This document shows, one piece after another, positions 34,646 through 40,882 of a stretch of DNA of 64,000 nt. The translations under genes and the position numbers were made by a program. The notes beneath the pieces are model-generated. The model ran no database searches. It was given only the letters and a program-made list of their open reading frames with translations, and was not told where the DNA came from. Each line of letters begins with the position of its first letter. The first letter of the stretch is position 1. Source of the stretch: JANNVK01 sp031414415 (GTDB lineage Bacteria; Acidobacteriota; Blastocatellia; Pyrinomonadales; Pyrinomonadaceae); contig JANNVK010000148.1 in NCBI GenBank assembly GCA_031414415.1, positions 1 to 64,000 of the forward strand, given 5' to 3'.

Positions 34646-35084
34646 AAATTAAAATTAAAAATTAAAAATGCAAAAAAAAATCAAGAACATTATTTCTTTG
34701 ACGAGACAATTATTGCAGCTATTATTTTCTTAATTTCTTCTGATTCTTTTTTTATTTCCACGATTTTTTCAGATTTTACTATTTCGCTTGCTTCCATCAG
34801 ACGTAACCAATAATTCGTTTCTCGTGCTTCTTTTAGTGCAATAGACATTTTACTGATAAAATCTGCTCTGCTTTGCCCAGCTTGAGCTTCTTCTACATTT
34901 GCTCCAACCGAAGTTCCCGAACGCAAAATCTGTTTAGCTAAAATATTTTTCTCAAGTTCATATTTTTTATTCAAAAATTGTGAAAGTTTTATGATTCTTA
35001 AAGCAAAATTGAAAGTTCGTTCAGTAATATCATTCATCTCAGCCAATGTCCTTTTTGCATTTTTAATTTTTAATTTTTAATTCG
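34646..35084. repeat. Inverted AT-rich heptamer repeats bracketing a four-helix-bundle gene
   Basis: The left arm 34646-34676 (ATTAAAA units, then ATGCAAAAA) and the right arm 35053-35084 (TTTTTGCAT, then AATTTTT units) are near-perfect inverted copies of about 30 bp. The ORF at 34690-35037 lies between them with only 13-16 bases on each side. The right arm also encodes the last residues and stop of the FAD oxidoreductase (ELKIKN-stop). Confidence 0.8.
34690..35037 (-). CDS. Four-helix-bundle protein (23S rRNA intervening-sequence family)
   Basis: From the ATG at 35037 (AGGA 11 bases upstream) the product is about 115 residues. It matches the IVP/TIGR02436 family: FNFALRIIKLSQFL, AKQILRSGTSVGANVEEAQ, ADFISKMSIALKEARETNYWLRL. 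Known relatives are encoded inside 23S rRNA intervening sequences, and the DGR protein Avd has the same fold. The molecular role is uncertain. It sits between two polysaccharide genes inside a pair of inverted heptamer repeats. A TTG start three codons upstream is possible. Confidence 0.88.
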   Translation of the reverse strand: MNDITERTFNFALRIIKLSQFLNKKYELEKNILAKQILRSGTSVGANVEEAQAGQSRADFISKMSIALKEARETNYWLRLMEASEIVKSEKIVEIKKESEEIKKIIAAIIVSSKK

Positions 35085-36400
35085 CGGAAGGTTTTTTCCG
35101 CGAGCTGAATTGTTTCATTAACATTCAAAGTTCCATTCGTTATTTGTGCCGAATTTACAATGTAAACGCCGTCAATTGAAGTCTTTACGCTTGGAACATT
35201 GTCTGAATAATTCAGCATCGGAATCGGAAAAACTTGCCGAACGCGAGAGATTTTGAATGATAAAACATCTTCGCGTTTGAAATGAGCATACATTTTTTCG
35301 AGTTCGGCGACAAAGGTTTCTTCGATCTCCGCGTCTGATTTTTCAAATAACTCGTCATTGGGCGAAACGTATTTTGGCAGATAAACCAACGCATTTCCGC
35401 CGAATTCTTTTTTATCAACCAACGCCGACATTTCAATAATTCCGGTAAAAGGCGTTTCGTCCGTAATGTTTGTCACATAAAATTTTGAGAGCGATTTCTT
35501 CAACAAAACTGACGCACAAACAATGCCTTGATATTTGATGTTTGTGAGTTTAAGTCGTTCAGATTCAGTTAGTTGTGGCAGGATTTGTGCGGCAATATTT
35601 GATGGACAAGTCAGGATTACGTTGTCATACAAGTCCTTAGTCCTTTGTCCTTTGTCCTTTGTTTCCGATTCTATTGTGATTTTTCCATCTCTGTGTCTCA
35701 GTGTCTCAGTGGTGAAAATCTTAGAAACTCTCGAATTCAAACGAATTTCAACGCCTTTTTCCCGCAAAACTTCCGCAAATCTCTGCAAAACGGTCGAATA
35801 ACCGCCGCGAATATAGCCGAACATTTCCTTTTTCAAACCCGAATTTCGGGCGGCATACATTCGTTGAATCGTCGCCCAAATAAATGCAGCCGAAGTTTCT
35901 TTGTAGGCTTCACCCAATTTCGCTTTGAGCAACGGTTTCCACATTTTTTCAAAAGTCTTTTTGCCCGAAAGTTTCGTCAGCCAATCTTCAACACGGATTT
36001 TTTCTAGCGATTTCCAATCTTTCACACGCGAAGCATAAAAAATCGTTCCGCCGAGACGTAATTTTGAAATCAATCCAAGTGGCGGGAATTTTAGAAATTC
36101 CAAAGTGTTCGACATCGAAACGAGCTTGCCGTCAGTATAAAACCCCGTTTTTGTTTCAACCCATTCAAACTCATTTTCCAAGCCCAATTCGCCGACAATT
36201 TTTCTCGTAAATGAATCGGATAAAAGAGTAACGTGATAATGTTTGTCCCAAGTTAAATCACCGATTTGCCAAACAGAAGCCAGTCCGCCGATTTCGTTGG
36301 CAGATTCAAAAATTGTTACTTGGTTTCCTTGCTCGGAAAGACGTAAAGCTAAAGTTAAGCCGAGTAAACCAGAACCGATGATGGCGATTTTTTTTGACAT
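35063..36400 (-). CDS. FAD-dependent oxidoreductase (amine oxidase/UDP-galactopyranose-mutase-like)
   Basis: A 445-residue flavoprotein with the dinucleotide motif IIGSGLLGLTLALRL and the second box FESANEIGGLASVW. GYIRGGYSTVLQRFAEVLREKGVEI and a C-terminal GVYIVNSAQITNGTLNVNETIQLAE close the FAD fold. Such proteins are frequent in polysaccharide loci; the substrate is not known. About 30 residues near 235 (TLRHRDGKITIESETKDKGQRTKD, split here as TLRHRDG and KDKGQRTKD) are encoded by an octamer and a heptamer repeat (35634-35709), an apparent in-frame insertion. The C-terminus ends in another repeat. Confidence 0.85.
   Translation of the reverse strand: MSKKIAIIGSGLLGLTLALRLSEQGNQVTIFESANEIGGLASVWQIGDLTWDKHYHVTLLSDSFTRKIVGELGLENEFEWVETKTGFYTDGKLVSMSNTLEFLKFPPLGLISKLRLGGTIFYASRVKDWKSLEKIRVEDWLTKLSGKKTFEKMWKPLLKAKLGEAYKETSAAFIWATIQRMYAARNSGLKKEMFGYIRGGYSTVLQRFAEVLREKGVEIRLNSRVSKIFTTETLRHRDGKITIESETKDKGQRTKDLYDNVILTCPSNIAAQILPQLTESERLKLTNIKYQGIVCASVLLKKSLSKFYVTNITDETPFTGIIEMSALVDKKEFGGNALVYLPKYVSPNDELFEKSDAEIEETFVAELEKMYAHFKREDVLSFKISRVRQVFPIPMLNYSDNVPSVKTSIDGVYIVNSAQITNGTLNVNETIQLAEKTFRELKIKN
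35634..35709. repeat. Heptamer and octamer repeats inside a coding sequence
   Basis: TCCTTAG then three TCCTTTG units (35634-35661), and two TGTCTCAG octamers (35694-35709), all within the FAD oxidoreductase gene and in frame. Confidence 0.8.
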
Positions 36401-36414
36401 ATCGCTGGAAGAAA

Positions 36415-36553
36415 TTTAGCCACAGATTGCCACAGATAAACTCAGATGAAAACCAAGACGGATGGGAAGAAAACGGATGAAACAAAAAATAAGAACATCA
36501 AATCAAATCTAAAAAACATCTTGTGTTCATCTGTGTAAATCTGTGGCTAAAAA
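36415..36553. repeat. Palindromic TTAGCCAC element, CACAGAT type
   Basis: The forward end TTTAGCCACAGATTGCCACA starts at 36415, and the complementary end ATCTGTGTAAATCTGTGGCT runs to about 36553. The arms are about 33 bp of spaced CACAGAT units, with an A-rich centre. It lies directly upstream of the FAD oxidoreductase start. Confidence 0.75.
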
Positions 36554-36627
36554 TTCTTATAAAAATTCTTTCCAGTTACTTAAAAGCAATGATAAATTTA
36601 TCAAATTAAATCTTAAAAATATCTCAT

Positions 36628-37126
36628 GTTTATCTGCGTAAATCTGTGGCTAAAAAAACTATAGAACAAACCTTTTAACTTCAACTCGCGGATTGCCGAA
36701 ATTTATCAGCAGACAAATTTTCAATCCTGTTGCTTTTAAATAATTCAAACATTGAGCTTTGTGTGCATCGTCCAAATGTTTAACCGACTTTAATTCAACA
36801 ATCACACTATCTGCAACCAACAAATCAGGCTTGTAATGTCCAACTCTAAACCCTTGATAAAATACATCAATCTCTTTTTGCTGTTCGACTTTTAAGTTTA
36901 GTTTTCTAACCTCGAAAGCCAAAGCGTTTTCATAAACTTCTTCTAAAAAGCCGCAACCGAGTTCATTTGCAACTTTATATGCTGAACCAATAATCTTTTC
37001 AGTTATCAAATTAATTTCATCTTTTGAATCATCAGTTTCAAAAAGTGCTTTCAATAAATCCGATTTATTATGTTCTTCCATCTCTTTTCTTAATCTGAGT
37101 TTATCTGTGTAAATCTGTGGCTAAAA
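36628..37126. repeat. Direct repeats bracketing the GxxExxY gene
   Basis: A 28-bp sequence (GTTTATCTG, then TAAATCTGTGGCTAAAA) occurs at 36628-36655 and 37099-37126 in the same orientation with one mismatch. The GxxExxY gene fills the interval. The right copy provides the stop codon of the acetyltransferase at 37121. Confidence 0.8.
36659..37081 (-). CDS. GxxExxY protein
   Basis: A 140-residue member of the GxxExxY family (PF13366), named for the motif seen here as GCGFLEEVYENAL. It continues with VGHYKPDLLVADSVIVELKSVKHL and HKAQCLNYLKATGLKICLLINFGN. The D, E-x-K and Q spacing is that of a PD-(D/E)xK nuclease-like core. Function is unknown. It is flanked by direct repeats of the TTAGCCAC/CACAGAT element and interrupts the polysaccharide region, so it looks like an inserted cassette. 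Confidence 0.9.
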   Translation of the reverse strand: MEEHNKSDLLKALFETDDSKDEINLITEKIIGSAYKVANELGCGFLEEVYENALAFEVRKLNLKVEQQKEIDVFYQGFRVGHYKPDLLVADSVIVELKSVKHLDDAHKAQCLNYLKATGLKICLLINFGNPRVEVKRFVL

Positions 37127-37726
37127 TATTTCTTTCACATTACAATTTTCAATTTCATATTTCAACCCGCAATCACAAGCAACGTCTTTCTTATCAATAC
37201 TTTCATCAAACTTATAAAAAAGCTGTCCACACTTACAAACCGCACCAAACGAACGTGCCGGCGAACCAATCACCAAATGAAAATCGGGAACATCTTTCGT
37301 CACCAGCGAACCCATTCCAACCATTGCCCAGCGTCCGATGGTTAGATCGTTGCCGATTGTGCAGCCGGCACCGATGGTCGCACCTTCACGGACGAGAGTT
37401 TTTAGCGTGTGTTCATCAGGCTCAGACGGTCGCAAGGTTTTCAGATCAGGAAATGTCGCACGCGGAAAACGGTCATTGGTAAACGTTGTGGCAGCAGAAA
37501 TCATTACGCCGTCTTCAATCGTCACTTCGGCACAGATATAAACCATCGCGTTGATTTTTACCCGGTTGCCGATTTTCACGTCGTAAGCGATATAACTCTT
37601 TTCGCCGACGATACATTCTTCGCCGATGCTCGCACCGTGACGAATATGGACGTTATCCCAAACGCTTGTGCCTTCGCCGATTGAGACGTTTTCTTCGATA
37701 ATTGCTGTTGGATGGATTTTAGTCAT
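37121..37726 (-). CDS. wbpD: Left-handed beta-helix N-acetyltransferase, WbpD/WlbB-like
   Basis: A 201-residue hexapeptide-repeat transferase: IHPTAIIEENVSIGEGTSVW, IRHGASIGEECIVGEKSYI, VTIEDGVMISAATTFTNDRFPRA, then IGAGCTIGNDLTIGRWAMVG. It ends in a C-x-C...C-x-C tail (CKCG, CDCG). WbpD acetylates UDP-3-amino-GlcNAcA to UDP-2,3-diacetamido-glucuronate. The neighbouring Gfo/Idh oxidoreductase, DegT aminotransferase and 2-epimerase fit the same pathway. The stop codon lies in the 37099-37126 repeat. The exact substrate is inferred from context. Confidence 0.82.
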   Translation of the reverse strand: MTKIHPTAIIEENVSIGEGTSVWDNVHIRHGASIGEECIVGEKSYIAYDVKIGNRVKINAMVYICAEVTIEDGVMISAATTFTNDRFPRATFPDLKTLRPSEPDEHTLKTLVREGATIGAGCTIGNDLTIGRWAMVGMGSLVTKDVPDFHLVIGSPARSFGAVCKCGQLFYKFDESIDKKDVACDCGLKYEIENCNVKEIF

Positions 37727-37762
37727 AGAATTTTCTTCCCCGAAAAGAATACAAAAAAAGAA

Positions 37763-37913
37763 TTTTTAGCCACAGATTTACACTGATAAACGCAGATTTA
37801 AGAAAGGTAAATCAAATTATTTTTTATCCTGTTTTTATCCGTGTGCATCTGTGTAAATCTGTGGCTAAGTTTCTTTTCTTATTTTGTGTCTTTTCGTGTT
37901 TGTTCGTGGCTAA
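37763..37913. repeat. Palindromic CACAGAT element followed by a CACGAA-type end
   Basis: The forward end TTAGCCACAGATTTACACTG (from 37766) and the inverted end ATCTGTGTAAATCTGTGGCT (to 37868) form a palindrome of about 105 bp. An inverted end of the other subtype (GTGTCTTTTCGTGTTTGTTC, then GTGGCTAA) follows at 37886-37913 and stops one base from the oxidoreductase stop codon. No gene lies in the 188-base gap. Confidence 0.75.
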
Positions 37914-37914
37914 C

Positions 37915-38976
37915 CTATTTCTTCGCTGTATCGCTTTTCTCAATCACCGTTTGCCACAGATTTTGATTAAGCGATTTATACGCGGCTTCGATTACCTGAA
38001 CCGATGCGAGTGCGTCAGCAGGTTTGATGAGCAATTCTTCTTCGCCTTTTAACGCTTTTGAAAAATTCTCAATTTTACCTTTGAACGATGCAACTTTGTC
38101 GTAGCCTGAGCCGAAAACTGTCCAATCAGGCGACGAATTTAGTTTGTATTTCGATTCTCGCCAGCCGATGTGGAGCGTTCCGCCGGTGCCGTAAACGCTG
38201 ATAAAATTGGGCAATTCTTTGTTGATTCCCCAAGTTAGATCGACGCTTGCAGTAATTCCGCTTTTTGTTTTCGCCAATAATTTTACGTTTTCATCAACCG
38301 ATAAATCTTGCGTGGAACCTGCTTCGACCGCCAAAATTGATTCAATACCGCCGAGGAAAAATCGGATAATATCAACCGAATGCGTGCCGTTATCAATCAA
38401 AACGCCGCCGCCGGAAATTTCAGCATCAGAATTCCAACGCTTCGACATATCGACTTTCGCCGTGAACGCATTTTCAAACTGGACGACATCGCCCAAAATT
38501 CCCGATGCGACAATTCCTTTCGCCGTAATCACATCATCGCAATAGCGAAATTTTGAAGCCATCGTGAATTGAACGCCGTTTTTCTCGGCTGTGGCAATCA
38601 TTGTTTCAGCTTCGGCAACCGAAACACACAAAGGTTTTTCGCACAAAACAGGCGTTCCGCGTTCCATAAAATAGCACGCAATTTCAGGATGCGATTTCGG
38701 CGGTGTGCAAATAATTACCGCGTCAAGTGTCTCGTTTTCAGCAAGAGTTTTGTAATCAGAATAAGCCTTTCCGCCGACAATTTCCGCCAACGCTTTCGCC
38801 GATTCTTCACGCACATCAGCGATTGCAACTAATTGACAAAGCTCACTTTGCGTAAATGCTTGGGCGTATGCTTGGGCAATTCCGCCCGCTCCGATCAAGC
38901 CGAAACGCAAAGGCGACGCGGTGACAGGGAGACGCGGTGACGCGGAGATTTCTTTGTTGAACTCTTTGTTTTCCAT
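37915..38976 (-). CDS. Gfo/Idh/MocA-family sugar oxidoreductase, WbpB/WlbA-like
   Basis: About 353 residues from the ATG at 38976. A Rossmann motif FGLIGAGGIAQAYAQAF is followed by the EKPLCVSVAEAE motif with its catalytic Lys, and the GGGVLIDNGTHSVDIIRFFLGG helix typical of the family. It probably oxidises C3 of UDP-GlcNAcA before transamination, given the adjacent aminotransferase and acetyltransferase. The first 20 residues (ISASPRLPVTASPLR) are encoded by an octamer repeat (38909-38948), so the native start was probably nearer RFGLIGAGG. A longer in-frame start also lies in repeat DNA. Confidence 0.87.
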   Translation of the reverse strand: MENKEFNKEISASPRLPVTASPLRFGLIGAGGIAQAYAQAFTQSELCQLVAIADVREESAKALAEIVGGKAYSDYKTLAENETLDAVIICTPPKSHPEIACYFMERGTPVLCEKPLCVSVAEAETMIATAEKNGVQFTMASKFRYCDDVITAKGIVASGILGDVVQFENAFTAKVDMSKRWNSDAEISGGGVLIDNGTHSVDIIRFFLGGIESILAVEAGSTQDLSVDENVKLLAKTKSGITASVDLTWGINKELPNFISVYGTGGTLHIGWRESKYKLNSSPDWTVFGSGYDKVASFKGKIENFSKALKGEEELLIKPADALASVQVIEAAYKSLNQNLWQTVIEKSDTAKK

Positions 38977-39062
38977 AATTTTTATTTGACTGCTTAAATT
39001 TAATTTTGACAATTTGATTTTCTCGCCGCGTCTCCGTGTCACCACTTCGCCCCGTCGCAAAA
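38909..39062. repeat. Octamer-type repeats (GACGCGGT/GACGCGGA)
   Basis: GACGCGGT, GACAGGGA, GACGCGGT and GACGCGGA run in series at about 38915-38948, inside the oxidoreductase start. Related CCGCGTCTCCGTGTCACCAC lies at 39025-39044 in the opposite orientation. A third tract (CTCCGTCTC...CATCTCCGTGTCG) at 39500-39560 encodes the tail of the aminotransferase. The four-helix-bundle gene at 39076 lies between the second and third tracts. Confidence 0.7.
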
Positions 39063-39075
39063 ACTCTGCGTCGCA

Positions 39076-39453
39076 TTACTTAATTATCCATTTATCGGGG
39101 TTGTTAATCATATTGACTAATTGCCCGATAACCAAATCATACTTTGAATCTAAATCATTAAATTTCGCTTCGGACATATACCCGCAACGATGCGAAAATT
39201 CTAACCAAACGCGAGTTTCTTCGGCTTCGGTTTCACAGTCAGAAAGTTTGCTGACAAAATGTGCTTGATAGCGACGTTTTCGCCAAGCCTCAGCCAGATT
39301 TGCACAAACTGAACGAGAAGAACGCCTCATTTGGTCAACCATTGAATACTTTTCTTCAGCCGGATAATTTTTGGTCATCTCAAAAATCTCCATCGCCAAT
39401 TCAAATGCCGATTGATAAACCCGCAACTCTCTGTAACTGCGAATTGAAGCCAT
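39076..39453 (-). CDS. Four-helix-bundle protein (23S rRNA intervening-sequence family), second copy
   Basis: A 125-residue protein: SYRELRVYQSAFELAMEIFE, MVDQMRRSSRSVCANLAEAW, FVSKLSDCETEAEETRVWLEF. Same family as the protein at 34690, but clearly a different subgroup, so this is not a recent duplication. It lies between the aminotransferase (9 bases upstream) and the oxidoreductase, and octamer repeats sit on both sides. Function is unknown. Nothing in the sequence ties it to polysaccharide synthesis. Confidence 0.9.
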   Translation of the reverse strand: MASIRSYRELRVYQSAFELAMEIFEMTKNYPAEEKYSMVDQMRRSSRSVCANLAEAWRKRRYQAHFVSKLSDCETEAEETRVWLEFSHRCGYMSEAKFNDLDSKYDLVIGQLVNMINNPDKWIIK

Positions 39454-39462
39454 AAGTTAAAA

Positions 39463-40776
39463 TTATTGACACGAAACTTTTCCGCAAACCACGCAATTCT
39501 CTTCTCCGTCTCTCACCATCTCCGCATCTCCGTGTCGTATTTCTCCGTCTCCGCGTCGAGTTGTTTCAACGGCTTCACGGATTGAATCAGCCAAAAATAT
39601 CGCGTGTTCTTCCGTATATTTTTCATTTATCGGCAAAACTAAAACATCGTGCAAGCCTTTAATCGTGCCTTGAAAATTGTCGTCGTTGTAATCAACGGCT
39701 TCGGGACGTGCCAAATTGAACGGAAAATGCGAATCGCCGAGTGTGTTTTGATCGCGGAAAACCATACATTTATACGCCGGTTTGACGACATATCGCGGGG
39801 CGGAAGCAACATCATAAACTTTCAACGCTTTTGCCAGACCGACCGAACCGTCGGCGATTTTTGTATCATCAACCCGCAAGCAATATTTCCAATAAACGTG
39901 CGTTGCGTTTGCGGCAGGTTTGTAAACTTCGATGCCGTCAATATCGTTGAGTTTTTCGTCTAAAATCTTCGCCATTTTTTGCCGTTGAGCAACGCAAGCA
40001 TCAAGTTTTTTCAGTTGTTCGCACGCCAAAGCCGCTTGTAATTCGGTCATTCTGTAATTCAGAGCGATAAAATAATGATCGGGATTTGGATCACCGTAAC
40101 CCCACGCTTTGTTGATGCAAAGATAAAGTTTACGAGCCAATTCATCGTCGTTTGTCACGACAATTCCGCCTTCGCCCGTGGTCATATGTTTGCCTTGTTG
40201 GAACGAAAATGCCCCGATCTTCCCAATCGTGCCGACATATTTTCCGTCAACCGTCGCCAGCGGAGATTGTGCCGTATCTTCAATTACCGGAATGCCGCGA
40301 GCATCGGCAAGTTCCATAATCGGCTTCATATCGCACGGATTTCCGAAAAGATGCGTCACGATAATCGCCTTTGTTTTCGGTGATAAAACTTTTTCGATTG
40401 TTTGTGCCGTAACATTCAAAGTTTTTGGGCAAACGTCCGCAAAAACCGGAATCGCACCTTGATAAACGATTGGCGTTAAAGCTCCCATATCGGTAATCGA
40501 AGTTGTGATAATTTCATCGCCCGGATTCGGGTTAATCGCCGCGATTGCAACGTGAACCGCCGCCGAACCTGAGTTGCACGCGTAAGCATATTTCACGCCC
40601 ATTCGCTTGGCAAATTCTGTTTCGAGTTGTTTGCCAAACTTGCCTTTGGTCGTGATTAAAACGCCTGTTTGCAACACTTCCGTAACTGCGGCGATTTCTT
40701 CCGCACCGAAAGTTCTGCCGGAAATGTCCTGATCCGATGGTAATTTGATGTTTTCTTTTTCTACTGCTGATGTCAT
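39463..40776 (-). CDS. DegT/DnrJ/EryC1 PLP-dependent aminotransferase, WbpE/WlbC-like
   Basis: A 437-residue sugar aminotransferase: FGKQLETEFAKRMGVKYAYAC and NSGSAAVHVAIAA (PLP phosphate loop), VIEDTAQSPLATVDGKYVGT (Asp to the pyridine N), and FSFQQGKHMTTGEGG with the Schiff-base Lys. It should aminate a 3-keto-UDP-sugar made by the neighbouring oxidoreductase. The last 35 residues (RRGDGEIRHGDAEMVRDGEE, then CVVCGKVSC) are encoded by an octamer repeat at 39500-39560, so the tail is repeat-derived. Confidence 0.9.
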   Translation of the reverse strand: MTSAVEKENIKLPSDQDISGRTFGAEEIAAVTEVLQTGVLITTKGKFGKQLETEFAKRMGVKYAYACNSGSAAVHVAIAAINPNPGDEIITTSITDMGALTPIVYQGAIPVFADVCPKTLNVTAQTIEKVLSPKTKAIIVTHLFGNPCDMKPIMELADARGIPVIEDTAQSPLATVDGKYVGTIGKIGAFSFQQGKHMTTGEGGIVVTNDDELARKLYLCINKAWGYGDPNPDHYFIALNYRMTELQAALACEQLKKLDACVAQRQKMAKILDEKLNDIDGIEVYKPAANATHVYWKYCLRVDDTKIADGSVGLAKALKVYDVASAPRYVVKPAYKCMVFRDQNTLGDSHFPFNLARPEAVDYNDDNFQGTIKGLHDVLVLPINEKYTEEHAIFLADSIREAVETTRRGDGEIRHGDAEMVRDGEENCVVCGKVSCQ

Positions 40777-40781
40777 AAGAT

Positions 40782-40882
40782 TATTAATTATTAATTGTTA
40801 ATGTTTAATTGTTAATTGTTAATTGTTAATTTGATTGGTTTTGTTTTTAATTAACAATTAACCATTGATAATTAACAATTAT
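40782..40882. repeat. Inverted heptamer tracts (TTGTTAA)
   Basis: TTGTTAA-type heptamers at 40782-40831 face an inverted tract (TAATTAACAATTAACC...ATTAACAATT) at 40847-40881. The pair fills the 102-base gap and the right arm supplies the stop codon of the deacetylase-GT2 gene. It could form a long AT hairpin. Confidence 0.8.
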
